Below are positions 21,781 to 33,069 of a DNA stretch of 64,000 nucleotides, in pieces (within the stretch, counting starts at the first letter, position 1; each line of letters starts with the position of its first letter). A model generated the notes under the pieces. It was not told the DNA's origin, searched no databases, and saw only the letters and a program-made list of their open reading frames with translations. Source of the stretch: Muricea muricata (Eukaryota > Cnidaria > Anthozoa > Malacalcyonacea > Plexauridae); assembly GCA_963855995.1 (NCBI GenBank), contig OY979717.1:62278243-62342242 (forward strand). Direction: 5' to 3'. The translations under genes and the position numbers were made by a program.

Positions 21781-22654
21781 CAGTGTTTCATTGCAACAAC
21801 ATCAAGACATTACGTAACGTTGAATAGTAATCACTATGCTCCTATTCATAACTGAGCAAAAGTTTAAACTACATGTGTTATCTCATATTGGTTACTTCTA
21901 ACAAACTCCTGGGATCCGTGGGATAATCCCGCGTTAAAGGCTGGTTTCCACTCTGGATAATTTTGCTAGGGATAAGAACGAACAGGAAGGTTCAGTTTTG
22001 TAATACGATAAACAGAGCGAAACTAATTTAACGATGAGAAAGGAAACTTTCCTATAGGAAAATTATCCTGAGTAAAAACCGGTTTAAACTGAACGCTACT
22101 TGAGAACCATATGCATTGCATATTATGCATCGTCTCCAAGCGCTTGTTGATACAATCACTCGCTATTTATTTACATGAAGTACTGCGACTACGAAGGGAA
22201 ATATGATAGAGGGGGAAATTGCTACTTGTTAGTGTCAATTCAAATACAATATAGACAAAAATGCCAGAAATCCATTCCCATCCACATCAATGGCTACTTG
22301 TACTAACAAAATGAGAATAGTTGAGACGCGATGTGTGATAATGTTTGCAAATTGTCATTGAATCGTCAGCTTATAGGCGACTGCACATAAGTACACGAAA
22401 GGAACAGGTGCTTTCGGTCCCTGAAACAATGATACAGCGAATCGTGGTGGGAATCGACTAGGGACGAGGCAATCTTTGCACATTCACGTGATGTTTGAAT
22501 TTTGAAACCAGACTTCATTCAATACACTTCGATTTGCTTGAATTTCTCTGTATCGAATTTAATGCATGAATGCCATTGTTTGCCATGTGTCATTGTAAGG
22601 ATTTTACTCGTGAGCAATCTTGCACAAATAATGAAAACGTATGAGAACTAGAAC

Positions 22655-22673
22655 TATAAATGATATTATAAAT
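22655..22673 (+). promoter_or_regulatory. TATA-box pair upstream of acyltransferase copy 2
   Basis: TATAAAT at 22655-22661 and 22667-22673, the second 54 bp before the ATG, at the same positions as in copies 1 and 3. Confidence 0.5.
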
Positions 22674-22726
22674 TTTATGCACACAAAGTGCAACTTCCTT
22701 GTATACAATAATACAGTACATAAACT

Positions 22727-24271
22727 ATGGCCTGGCTCTCAGTTTTGCACTGTTTAAACGTTGGGTATATGTGCCAAATTCTTGCAAGTGTAATGTGTTT
22801 ATTTCTTGTGTACAAATTTACCAAGTTTCTGCTTGGAACGGCGAATAGCGAACAGATTAAATGCGGGATTGTTGGACGTCGTCTTGGTTTCTACGAAGCA
22901 GTATTTGATGCGTTTTCCGTCGAAAGAGGGGGAACCGGTAATATATGTCTCAGCGTAACTTTAGCTTCAAAACAAAGCCTGTCATATGAACACGTTCGTG
23001 ATGCTCTTGTGTTGTTAGCTAAACGACAGCCAATGCTTCGATCAATAATAACGGTAAAAAATGGAGATAAATATTTTGAGATCAAAGAAATCAGTGAAGT
23101 GATTGCAATGTTAGATATTTCTACTTCCGATGTGAAGAGTTCGGATTGGAAAGATGTCTGGTTTGAACATACAACAAAACAAAGAGGGAATGGTCTGTTA
23201 TGGCGAGCTGTGATATTACAAGAGGAATTCAGAGCTGATACGAAAGACTATGTAACTACCTTAATGTTTAGTTTTAATCACTCATCTACCGATGGCGTTT
23301 CGTGTGTTAAATTTTGCAAACAGTTTCTCAGGCACTTGAATGAACTTGCTAACGGTGCTACTGTGGATGAGGAGATTCGCAGTTTAAATATGCTGCCGCA
23401 CTATCATGATATTGTCACACAAAAACGAACATTTTATTCAGTATTGAATTTCATGCTCACTTATTGTGGCTTGCAATTTTTTGTGTGGAGAATGATTTCA
23501 CACGAGTTCAAAACAATAAAGTGCAATCCATATTACAATCAGTTTCCACCAAGTCTGGATGTCTCGAGCTTTGCTGGACCAATGCGGCTGAATGCTAAAG
23601 TCTTTACTGAGAATGAAACAAAGAATATTCTTCAAGCCTGCAAAGCAAACCATTGCACTGTAACTGGAGCTCTGACAGCTGCTGCCAATCTTGCTTTCTG
23701 TGATCTTATACAAGATGGTATGAAAGAGAATATTGATACGAAGTTAAAGTGGGAGTTTGTGATTAACGCCCAACGCTGTTGTGATCCTAAACCACACGAG
23801 GACTACCTGGGACTCTTTGTGTATAGCTTTGACGAACTTTGCATGAAGTACGAACCTGATACTGACTTCTGGAAACTGGCCCAGAAAACTACAATGGAAA
23901 TACAAGATTTCGTGAAAGCTGAACAATATGTTATTAGCGAGACAATGTTTGGTGAAACTATGAAGGCAAACGAAGTGTTTAGTCTGCTTGATCGTGAGGG
24001 TGTAATTCGCTTATCACCCTGTAATTTTATATCTAGTTTTGGTTCCTTTCATTTTGGCACAGATCAGCAGGAACAAACTTACACACTAAAGGAATGTTTC
24101 ATTAATGATACTGCTCATGGATTCCCAAGCACCTTTACGCATTTTAACCACACTATAAATGATAAAATGACCTGGCAAATTACCCATAATGCTTCTAGAG
24201 TCCAATTCCAGCATGCGGAAAAGTTTGTCAGTCTTTGCTTTGGTAGATTTATTGACATAGCACGTGTTTAA
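22727..24271 (+). CDS. Membrane-anchored condensation/alcohol-acyltransferase-like protein, copy 2
   Basis: An intact intronless ORF of 514 codons, differing from copy 1 at scattered positions only and with no indel. Hydrophobic anchor near residues 14-34 (CQILASVMCLFLVY); catalytic signature H185-SST-D189-G190 retained. Substitutions cluster in the N-terminal anchor and in the segment around residues 360-415 (YSFDELCMKYEPDTDF, DFVKAEQYVISE). All three copies keep full reading frames, suggesting they are expressed or recent. Same family call and same uncertainty about substrate as copy 1. Confidence 0.8.
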   Translation: MAWLSVLHCLNVGYMCQILASVMCLFLVYKFTKFLLGTANSEQIKCGIVGRRLGFYEAVFDAFSVERGGTGNICLSVTLASKQSLSYEHVRDALVLLAKRQPMLRSIITVKNGDKYFEIKEISEVIAMLDISTSDVKSSDWKDVWFEHTTKQRGNGLLWRAVILQEEFRADTKDYVTTLMFSFNHSSTDGVSCVKFCKQFLRHLNELANGATVDEEIRSLNMLPHYHDIVTQKRTFYSVLNFMLTYCGLQFFVWRMISHEFKTIKCNPYYNQFPPSLDVSSFAGPMRLNAKVFTENETKNILQACKANHCTVTGALTAAANLAFCDLIQDGMKENIDTKLKWEFVINAQRCCDPKPHEDYLGLFVYSFDELCMKYEPDTDFWKLAQKTTMEIQDFVKAEQYVISETMFGETMKANEVFSLLDREGVIRLSPCNFISSFGSFHFGTDQQEQTYTLKECFINDTAHGFPSTFTHFNHTINDKMTWQITHNASRVQFQHAEKFVSLCFGRFIDIARV

Positions 24272-25140
24272 AAAACCAGAGATATGGGATTTGCAAAGGG
24301 AACAGAACCCAAATATAAATCACGTAGCTATAGTTTTATTTGCGTTATAGTTAATTAATACTAATTAAGAAGTGTCCTTCAGTATCAACATTATAAGAAT
24401 TATAATTATACACATACAATTGTGAATGTATCTAATTAAGACATATACTTGTATTGCTTTAAGCCTATGCACAAAAGAGCTGCAAGGTTACCTGCTGGTT
24501 TCTCAGCCTCTTAGATTTTATATCAAATTTAAAATTTGATAAGAAGGTGTACACCGTCGCCATATCGAACGATTCTCACTAGAACTATTATACTTTTACT
24601 TAAACTATTAACTTGTGTAGTTTCAGGAATACATACACTGGCGCACAAGACGCGATTAATTGAAATTCGTGAATCGCAAGATGAAAAAAGAATAAGCTAA
24701 AATCGCCTCGGCGATTTTAATTGAGTGAAAAATGAAATTAAAAAATGAAATGTGTTTATTCATTTATCTACTGTATGTAAGCCATTATATAGCTATTTTG
24801 AATTAACGAATCGAATGTGAAATTCTAACTATTTTGGGATTGCCTCCGCAGTATTTCCTAATATCCCCTCTCCAACACTTTACGAAATCTCAGTTGTTTT
24901 ATTTTATATTGTAATGTAAATATATAAATATTCATTATTCACGCATAACATGCAGTTTTCCTCTCTTTTCAGAACAACAACCGGTACATCCCATTGCTTG
25001 TCGATCTCACAAGTTCTGACACGCGCGAAACACACCGAGTAACAAACATTCCAAATATATAAGATATTGTAAAGTTTTCTGCACTCCCCCCCCCCCCCCC
25101 CAATATACGTTGTCCACAATTTATATGTATCTAAAGCTTC

Positions 25141-27060
25141 GTGTGTTATCCAGAGAGTGTTGTCAACGTCAACAAGTTGTTTAAAGTTTATTATCGAGCT
25201 AACCAGCGTTCGCGTTCCAAGATTTTTCGAACTCGTTCACGAGCAGCAACTCCCGAAACCATGGTATATTTGAAAGTAGGCACGGCTTGGTTCAGTATTT
25301 TTGGAGGGCTTAGGGTTGTCTCTATCACATGATAATTTAAGTGGATACAACTGAGTTACTGCCCGTTCCAAGAAGGTTTGACCAGTAAATAGCTTTACTG
25401 CTCAAACCACGTCGTCTCGACCCTTGTACTCTACTACACCAAGCGGCCATTTTTCTCTGTTTCGCTCCTCGGATTAGATTATCACAACGTCACCAATTGC
25501 AACAGTAAATGTGTTCTTAATCTTCTTATGCTTCTGGTTGCGACGTTTTCTGAAACCACGTAGATATTCGTTTGACTATATGCTTGGATAAATACTTTGC
25601 AAGTTTCTGAAGGTCTGTGTCTTCCAAATGCTGTGCTGCTAACTCTGGTACATATGCAAACGTTGAGCACGCGAACAGCATGGCATTCGGTGTCAAGGTT
25701 AGCATCTGTATATCGTCTTCGAGATAAGTGAGAGGTCTACAGTTCAAATCTACTACAACATCTAGTAAAACATTTTGTAGCATGTTCCACCTGTGGCCCC
25801 CATTTCCGATCGTTTTGTGTAAAGCTTTTTGACCAGTCTTTAAATTGTCTGACCCCTCATGGGGCGCGGCTTAGCCAATGGATTTGAACTTCTCGTCGTT
25901 TTGTGGCTTAACAGGAATTCATGGGTTTCTTGGGAGTGCCACTCTCTCAGAGAGTGTTCTTTTGTGTGCATTCTCCACCATTTTCATTGTGAATGGACGC
26001 GTGTCTGGTACATACACTGTAGACTTGGTTCCAGAATAATAGGCAAATTTTTGTGACAGCTAAGGCAATATTTAACAAAATTTGGTGAAATTTCTGTATT
26101 GAGTGTTTATTATTCTTGCTTATATATTGTACAAGACTGGTTCAATTCTGTTCATTTCCACCGCTTCGGGATCCATTTACCTAATTTTTGTTTGTTTTAC
26201 TGTTCCACAATTATATACAAAGCATAATTATATTTAAAGCATGTAAGAAATGTCAAAACGGGATAAATTTACAGGGAAAAATTAAGCTTGGTGGTTTATT
26301 ATGTTACTGTTATAGGTATAAATATTTACTTAACCAACATACACAACTCAGGTAATGTTTTATACAACCATCATTGAAAGTTGGACAAAAAATCTTAAAT
26401 CCATTCTGATATCGTCAAACTCTTGACTTGCTCTCGTGAATATCTTTGGACGAAGCCACAATGGCGTTTCTAAGATAATCTTGGATTCTTACTGATTTCC
26501 GTTGGCATGGATCTCCCTCTTAAGGATGATCCAGATGTCTTTCTGTTAGATTTACGCCTTGCGATCAGGTTGGATATTCCCCTTCTCAGCAAGAAGGGCG
26601 AGGAGACAAGACCAAAGATTGCTCATGTAGATCCTAGCGTTTCAATGTTCGACTGTTCGTTAAGTGCCCAGTGAAACCTGAGGCTCTTGTTTGGCTTCTT
26701 TCTTGCGAACTTGTAAAAAATCCTCAGGGTGGAAACTCGTACAAACTAACACGTTCCAAAGTTTGTTTTGAAGAGCGGACAGTGCTGCGTTTAGGCTAGG
26801 GGCTTCTGGATGCGGCCGAACTGATGCGTCATACACGGTTCGTTCCTTGGTTGATTCTGCTCTATCTCCGACTACTAGCTTGCGAAATATAGAATTCAAC
26901 ACCGTCTGGTTGGTTATTTGCAGTCTCCACGTTGCCGTCTGCCTTCTGTTGCTCGATAATCTCCGTGCAGCTCTCTGTCTCAGACATGCTACAATGAAAA
27001 TCATTTCCTAGACACTTTAAGAGGTCATGACATACGGTCTACATGCACGAACTACGCCTA
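25141..27060 (-). pseudogene. BEL/Pao retroelement relic II
   Basis: Minus strand: 26660-27004 matches the linker and early reverse transcriptase (RRLSSNRRQTATWRL, VYDASVR, SLNAALSALQNKLWNVL), and 25526-25783 matches the domain after the integrase (NCRPLTYLEDDIQMLTLTPN, as in DUF5641), continuing to about 25141. The middle of pol is deleted and partly replaced by a dispersed repeat (26070-26330). Confidence 0.7.
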
Positions 27061-27083
27061 GAGTAATGATAATTAACAATTAG

Positions 27084-27170
27084 ATTACGAGCTCGAGATT
27101 TCTATGCGGTGATAGTTGATGAGGGCGAAGCCCGAATCAACTGTCACCGCATAGAAACCGAGAGCGAGTA
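27084..27170. repeat. Hairpin-forming inverted repeat
   Basis: TTTCTATGCGGTGATAGTTGAT pairs with ATCAACTGTCACCGCATAGAAA across a short loop; outer bases TTACGAGCTC and GAGCGAGTAA also pair. A small foldback element beside the LINE 3' end. Each written arm is shown only in part. Confidence 0.6.
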
Positions 27171-27180
27171 ATCATTATTA

Positions 27181-27212
27181 TTTCATTATTATTATTATTA
27201 TTATTATTATTA
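27181..27212. repeat. (ATT)n microsatellite at the LINE 3' end
   Basis: About nine ATT units. On the LINE strand this is (AAT)n after the last codons, consistent with the short tandem-repeat tails of CR1/L2-type elements rather than poly(A). Confidence 0.7.
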
Positions 27213-27366
27213 AAACTTTATTTCGCGAGGGTAAAAACACATTACAGCCAGGGGCTGAAAAACTTGTGGCCCTCTGAGGATAAGATAATAACATAAAGAT
27301 AGACTATACTAAACTAAGGCAATAAAAGCATACAACCAAATTAGGAAAGGTTAAAATGATCAACGT

Positions 27367-29736
27367 CTACATATATTGTTGCGTTAAGAATGTTCGATAC
27401 TTTTTCTTAAAAGTTTTAATATTAGAGCTCAATCTAATAGTCGCAGGAATACTGGTCCATAGTTTTATTGCTGATACTGCAAACGATTTTCCACCTTCTG
27501 TTTCCCGGTTATATTTGGGAGAAACAAATGTTATATTACTGTATCTTAAACTACACCGTTTAGATATATCGCTCACTTTAGGAAATTTATTAACAAGATA
27601 ATCAGGAGCTAAACCATTCATGATTTTAAAAACCATGGTGCATGTGTTTAGTTTAAGTTCATCGTCGAATGGTAACCAGTTCAATTTATTGAACAAAGCG
27701 ACAGTTCTCTCTTCTTGTATTTTAGTGTCCAAGATTACTCACGCTGCTCTCTTCTGGAGCTTGAATACTCTACGTAGATTTTCTTTGCTTGTCAAAGACC
27801 ATATCAGCCCGCCAAACATAAGCACCGGCTTGATTATTGCATTATAAAATTGAATTCGTTCCTTCAACGGTAGATAGTGACGTATAGAACGCAAAAGCCC
27901 AATCCTCTTCGACAGTTTTTTACATAACATATCAATGTGGTCATTAAAATTTAATTCTTCATCGAGTATAACTCCAAGAAGTTTGTAACTACGATCTTGT
28001 TGTAGATTTTCACCAGTTTTCGTTGTAATGTTCAATATTTGGTCATCAGAAGAAAGTTTCCCTTTCAGTCTTTTACCAGTAATTAGCATTGTTTTGGTCT
28101 TGCCCACGTTTAACCGAAGGCGATTGTTCTCTATCCAGTGTTCAAGGTCTCGTGTACAGGTACTAAGATCGTCACGTAGACTCTTGGCATCTTGCCAAGG
28201 AGAAGAGTTACTAATCGTCGTATCATCAGCAAAGATATCGGCTATTGCTGGATAAGATATCGATTCCGGGAGGTCGTTCATAAATGTTAGAAATAGTAAA
28301 GGGGCGAGAACGGAGCCTTGTGGTACACCATGGGTTAAAAACTGGGATGAGGAAGATTGATTGCCTATAGAGGTGCACTGTTTGCGCAAGGTGAGGTACG
28401 AAGTCACCAACTTCAAGCTAATGTTTTCGAATCCATACATGTGCAGTTTATTGATTAATACCTTATGAGCAACAAGATCAAAAGCTTTCTTGAAGTCTGC
28501 GAAGATTACTCCGTTTATACAGTTGTTGTCAAGGTTGTTGTTAATCAGTCTGTCATAAATATTTATGAGAGCAGTTTCAGCTGAATGATGACGTCTAAGA
28601 CCCGATTGGAATTGATATAAAATATTATTGTCCTTGAGGAACGAGTAGATGGAATTATAAATATGACGCTCAAAGACTTTAGATAAGATTGGCAAGACTG
28701 ATATTGGCCGATAGTTGTTTTTATCTGACTTTTCACCGGTCTTGTCTATTGGCGTTATCCTTGCCACCTTCCAAGCCAGTGGAAAAACACCATTAGTAAT
28801 ACAGATGTTCATCAACTTGGTAAGTGATGGCGCTATCGCTGGAGCAGCTATCTTCACCAATCGAGCACTCAAGCCGTCAATACCAGTTGCCTAATTAGTT
28901 GAAATTGCCTGTATAAATTCGAGAGTTTGTTGCGTCGTCATTTCCAGAAAAACCATCTTGGTTGTCAAATTAAGTTTGCTTACCAATTTAGAAAGGACAT
29001 CAGGATCGTAGGCGTTGATTTTGTCATCAATCAGATGTTTGGTAAGGTTCGAGAAATGATTATTAAATATTTCGGTCATTTGAGATGGATCTCGTATATG
29101 TTCGTTATTTTCTTCAAGGAATACAGCGGCATTAATTTGTGTTCGTATTTCGCCCCGAGAGATGTCTAATAATAGACCAGAGTTTTTTGGGATTGTTACC
29201 GTTTTCTTCGAATGATTGATGAAAGAATTTCTTTTTGTCTGATCTAATTGCGCTATCACCTTATTTTTTGTTCGTTTGAGGTCTAACCAGTCCTCTGGTA
29301 AATTGGAGTATTTAGCCTTCTTAAGTTTTTGGTCCCGAGACTTAATCAATTCCAGCAGTTCAGAAGTGAGCCATGTAGGTTGTGTATCGTATTTAACACG
29401 TTTTTTCTTAAGTGGCATATGAATATTAACTGCTTCATTAAAAAGGCAATACCATGCATCAACGATATCATCAACATCTTCAAAGACAAAGGCCGAGTCC
29501 CATGGTGTTTCACTTAATGTCTTTAAAAATTCAGACTCATTCAAATTCTTGTAACTTCTATAGGTAATATATTTATGACTCTTGGGAACATTTAAGGGCT
29601 GTTTATATAAGCGGACTCCAACAGTAGGCAGATGGTCTGAAATGGCAATATTCGGGCAAGAAATATCTAACACTCTGTCCGGCTTATTACGGATATGATC
29701 TAAACATTTGCCGCTAATAATTGGCCGAGTAATCAA
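27367..29736 (-). pseudogene. LINE endonuclease end plus reverse transcriptase
   Basis: One continuous frame broken by only two point stops, TAG at 28888-28890 and TGA at 27739-27741 (the latter looks like a CGA to TGA change). From the N side: CLDHI and ISDHLP of the APE endonuclease, then NNYRPISVLPILSKVFE, FADFKKAFD, HGVPQGSVLAPLLF and FADD (in place of YADD), then LGVILD, and a C-terminal segment FAVSAIKLWTSIPATI. Near-complete, only recently disabled. Confidence 0.85.
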
Positions 29737-29742
29737 CGTTAC

Positions 29743-30126
29743 ATGAGGTTACATAGTAACCAAGGTTAATATGTTAGGAACCGGCGCGCGATCTGGGTCT
29801 GAGTGACCCTCCTGCTGAGCTGGATATATGAGAGCATCAGTCGTGCAGTGGGAGCATTCGCTAGCTAATAAAGACAGCTGCAGCAAGTTGCGGAAAATAG
29901 AGTTAGAAAAATTTTTTTTTCTTACTGACATATAGCCTAACTTTGTGCATTAACTTCCACCGAACTCAGTTTGGTGTGATAAGGTGCAGACGTTTCGGTG
30001 GTCAGGCCCTCGCTGTACAGATTCACATGACTCGGACCTGAATCCAAGTAACACAAATGCCAGACTTTAACTGACCGCGTCTGCACCTAACCATCCGCAC
30101 GGGTAAGTATGGTGACGACGGATATT
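29743..30126. mobile_element. Insertion in the LINE, LTR-like, unclassified
   Basis: AACGTTAC at 29735-29742 recurs at 30127-30134, an 8-bp target-like duplication. Within the insert, TGTTAGGAACC, a TATATGAGAGC box and AATAAAGACAGC resemble a solo LTR, but no terminal inverted repeat is visible and the outer parts are unexplained. Confidence 0.45.
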
Positions 30127-30151
30127 AACGTTACGTTGCGACTTCATCTCT

Positions 30152-31216
30152 GGAAACACGTGTAGTGTCACGTGGTCAAGAAACTCGAGATGCGGACACT
30201 TTGCTGCAATTATTATACTTGATAAATAGGTGATCGCGCTACAATCAAAACTTTACAACTGTTTCTTTGCTAAATAAAAATAATTTGCATGTAGGTTCGT
30301 TGTTAACTACAAATATAATGACTGGAGGACAAAATACGGATTTTAAGGCAATGAGCGTAGCCGCAATAAAGAAATATTTGCAAGAGCGTGGCGTAAGTGT
30401 TAATGGCTATCGTATCTGAAACCTGGTCTGGTTGAAATCGCAGTTGCGGTTGAAAAGATGATGTTACCCGTCGATCCCAACTTCGAAAGGGTAAACGATG
30501 CACATACAACGAAGCAAAGATTAAATATTCCTGATATTCAGATTGAGGATCCTTTTATTACAAAGAAGACAAAGAACGATTTTATTGAATCTCCGCCGTT
30601 TGGATGCAATGCGACTCTCCGCCGCATTAATGCAATGCAGTAACACATTGCTTAAAGAGATTAGATATAGTTTTATCCAGAAGCTACACCAAATTAATAG
30701 CTCATTTTCATTATTTAATGATCAAGACCTGTTTTTATAGATCATATCAATGAAAGACAGGTCAATAACGAAATTAGTTGCAAAATTCTGTTATGATATG
30801 TTAGCAGGTTTTGACCATTTACAATAATATATACTTACCTTGTATTGTTCTATGTTTTATATCAAGTTGGGCTAGCTCAATAACTTAAATATTTTGTAAT
30901 TTGTTATTATGTGTATAGTATCGAATGTATCTCTTATGATATCTTGTTGATTAAATATGTTTATGTTTATGTTCTTACGCCACGCTCTTGCAAATATTTC
31001 TTTATTGCGGCTACGCTCATTGCCTTAAAATCCGTATTTTGTCCTCCAGACATTATATTTGTAGTTAACAACGAACCTACATGCAAATTATTTATATTTA
31101 GCAAAGAAACAGTTGTAAAGTTTTGATTGTAGCGCGATCACCTATTTATCAAGTATAATAATTGCAGCAAAGTGTCCGCATTTCGAGTTTTTTGACCACG
31201 TGACACTACACGTGTT
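30152..31216. mobile_element. Long-inverted-repeat element carrying a SAP-domain ORF
   Basis: Arms of about 245 bp (30153-30397 and 30974-31218) are almost perfect reverse complements, starting AACACGTGTAGTGTCACGTG. The target duplication TCATCTCT is present at 30144-30151 and 31217-31224. The loop is about 575 bp. Eight-bp duplications occur with hAT, KDZ/Zisupton and related transposases; the family is not resolved. The arms include the first coding segment of the SAP-domain ORF, so the transcript could fold into a long hairpin. Confidence 0.75.
30318..30643 (+). pseudogene. SAP-domain protein fragment inside the long-inverted-repeat element
   Basis: From ATG at 30318, translation gives MSVAAIKKYLQERGVSVNGY, a SAP-type DNA-binding helix pair, then a frameshift near 30417 and VEIAVAVEKMMLPVDPNFE in the next frame, ending at 30643. 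SAP domains of this kind head some large cnidarian transposon-linked proteins. The remainder of the protein is missing. The first 27 codons lie in the left arm and are duplicated, reversed, in the right arm. Confidence 0.6.
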
Positions 31217-31266
31217 TCATCTCTCAAAGCTTTCACAATACGGTGTTTCACACAATCATTGTCCAG

Positions 31267-31411
31267 GGGCCGGTTGCATAAAAAAGTGATTAAAGTTAAC
31301 TATGATTAGTGGAAACGTCAACCAATCAGAACAACGTATTTTGTACTTAATCACTATTTAACTACAAAACAGTGATTAAAAAAGTGATTAAGAGTTTTAT
31401 ACAACCGGCCC
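31267..31411. mobile_element. PIF/Harbinger-like MITE with CAG target duplication
   Basis: Ends GGGCCGGTTGCATAAAA and TTTTATACAACCGGCCC are inverted repeats; CAG flanks both sides (31264-31266; 31412-31414). Three-bp CWG duplications fit PIF/Harbinger. It splits the endonuclease motif region of the LINE (GDFNINT lies just above it). Confidence 0.75.
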
Positions 31412-31757
31412 CAGAGTATTAATATTAAAGTCGCCAATTAAAATCGTTTCGGAGTTTAATAAATGCGCTCTTTCGATATTATCTACAAGTTTGATATCTA
31501 ATTCGGATTTGATATTGGGAGGACGATAAATCCCAGCCATGAGAAGCGATCTTTTTTATTTGAAAGGGCATACCTGTAGCCAAAGAACTTCTAGATCAGC
31601 CACTTCTAAATCCGTTCACATTCAATTCATTGTTGACATACATCAAAATACCGCCACCCGAACTAGTATCGCCAACTGTTCGATCCCGTCTAAAAATATC
31701 AAATCCAGGTACATAATAAAGTTCCTCCACTGTTCGGTTGTTAAAAAATGTTTCTGT

Positions 31758-32237
31758 CTATACAAGAATGTCAAGTCGCCTTTCGCCATTAGGTTGTATC
31801 GTCTGAATTTTAATCTCTTGAAACTTGGTCTGCGTCAAGTAATTCACATTCCACTGTCCGAAGCGTAGACCTTTACGAGGAAGATCAAAACTGTTTAACC
31901 TATTTGGTCCTGGGTTTAGTTCTATATCACCACAGAACAGCAAACACGTAGATATATTCAGCTCTGCTATCAGAACAACCTTAGAAAGCCGTAACAGCAT
32001 TGATATTTTCCCTGAGTACGATGCAACCGACTCATTTTTACATGAGGAATTTTTAGTAGAAACCATATAAACTTCATAATTTACGACGTACGCAAATTGT
32101 CCGGCAAAAAACATTCCCAATTGATCGACAGGTGCATTTACTTCGCGACTAAATGCCTTTGGATAATAACGTGGCTTTAAAAGAATAGTAAAAGTTACAA
32201 TAACCAAGAGGTCTCTAAAAGCATGACTTGCCGCCAT
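31758..32237 (-). CDS. LINE N-terminal ORF with 2A peptide motif
   Basis: From ATG at 32235-32237 the frame runs 159 codons. Near residue 112 it has CGDIELNPGP, an exact D-x-E-x-N-P-G-P 2A motif (codons at 31905-31928), followed by the start of the APE endonuclease (RFGQWNVNYL). 2A motifs cause ribosome skipping between Gly and Pro and are known at the N terminus of some CR1/L2-like LINEs. The residues before it include a hydrophobic stretch (CLLF), as in 2A sequences reported to double as signal sequences. The frame is then lost. Confidence 0.78.
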   Translation of the reverse strand: MAASHAFRDLLVIVTFTILLKPRYYPKAFSREVNAPVDQLGMFFAGQFAYVVNYEVYMVSTKNSSCKNESVASYSGKISMLLRLSKVVLIAELNISTCLLFCGDIELNPGPNRLNSFDLPRKGLRFGQWNVNYLTQTKFQEIKIQTIQPNGERRLDILV

Positions 32238-32361
32238 GATGCATGTACGCCAATTTAATTGTTTTAGTAGAATCAGAGGTCAAACGTGAAATATTCAACA
32301 AAAAATTTGATTTTTAAGCATTATTTTTAAAAGAAATCTCTATAGGAAGATGATTGTTTCG

Positions 32362-32397
32362 CTACTCGCTATCTATAGAAGAATAGATAGCGAGTAG
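32362..32397. repeat. Perfect 15-bp hairpin
   Basis: CTACTCGCTATCTAT (32362-32376) and ATAGATAGCGAGTAG (32383-32397) with a 6-base loop, in the flank between the LINE and the Gypsy relic. Purpose unknown. Confidence 0.7.
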
Positions 32398-32470
32398 GGT
32401 AACCAATCAAATTACAGCATTTGCAATAGTATACTAGTATGATTCTACTAATAGAGCATAGAGTATTATT

Positions 32471-33031
32471 TTGTTATTGTCATTGTTAGGTTCGATCAGG
32501 CGCCCGCGATGCATTTCGCGCCATATAACACTATGGCTTCCAGTCTACTGGCTCACGTTTCCTGCATCACGCCAACATCATATCAAACTTAAATCTGATC
32601 AACGACCAGAAGACCTGTATCAATGTCTAATGTCCTTCATCGAGGACAACTTGCTCACAAGGGCCAGTGGCATAACCCATCATGGTGCTATTCCAGAGGC
32701 AGATGAAGAACTTTCCCCTTCCCTTCTCCACCTAAGCCTCCCCCGCCTGGTCAAACAAAGATATGGCACTGAGCTTCGCAGTCGTACCCTTGCTTCCGTC
32801 AAGCCCGAGATCTCCCAAGCCCTAGACTCCCTGTTAAATGAATTACATACCAGTGAGGAAGCCAAAGTTATGCGTACTGCTTTTTCTAATTCTAGAAAGC
32901 CTCCCCAAACACCCAGCCACCGCTCACCCTCATACCAGCAACCACACCCATCCAAACCCAAACCTGCTTACAGACCACGCCCAACCAAATCTTCCAAGCT
33001 GGTCGGCCTGATCACCGGTCCCACTTCTTAA
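32471..33031 (+). pseudogene. Gypsy gag C-terminal part
   Basis: Readable from about 32535: [17 protein letters not shown] and a proline- and lysine-rich tail ([20 protein letters not shown]) of Gypsy-type gag. The first 20 codons come from LTR sequence fused by a deletion, so the ORF start is artificial. Confidence 0.55.
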
Positions 33032-33069
33032 GTACATGCCCATACCTAACCGAGTCTGACCGCTGGTTC

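Larger units (their letters stand above)
21781..25060 (+). repeat. Segmental duplication unit, copy 2
   Basis: Matches copy 1 (9833-13640) and copy 3 (36308-45349) across about 940 bp of upstream sequence, the acyltransferase gene and its 3' flank. It lacks the insertions 9971-10295, 12372-13506, 36516-42126 and 42378-43083, so it serves as the empty-site reference. Bases 24340-24850 have no counterpart in copy 1. Confidence 0.75.
27181..32237 (-). mobile_element. CR1/L2-like LINE with 2A motif, interrupted by three insertions
   Basis: Reading on the minus strand: N-terminal ORF with a 2A motif and the start of an endonuclease (32237 down to about 31225), the end of the endonuclease and the whole reverse transcriptase (29736 to 27367), then a 3' tail of (AAT)n at 27181-27212. 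The gap holds three insertions (29743-30134, 30152-31224, 31267-31414), each with target duplications. The family is APE-type; CR1/L2 is inferred. Confidence 0.82.
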
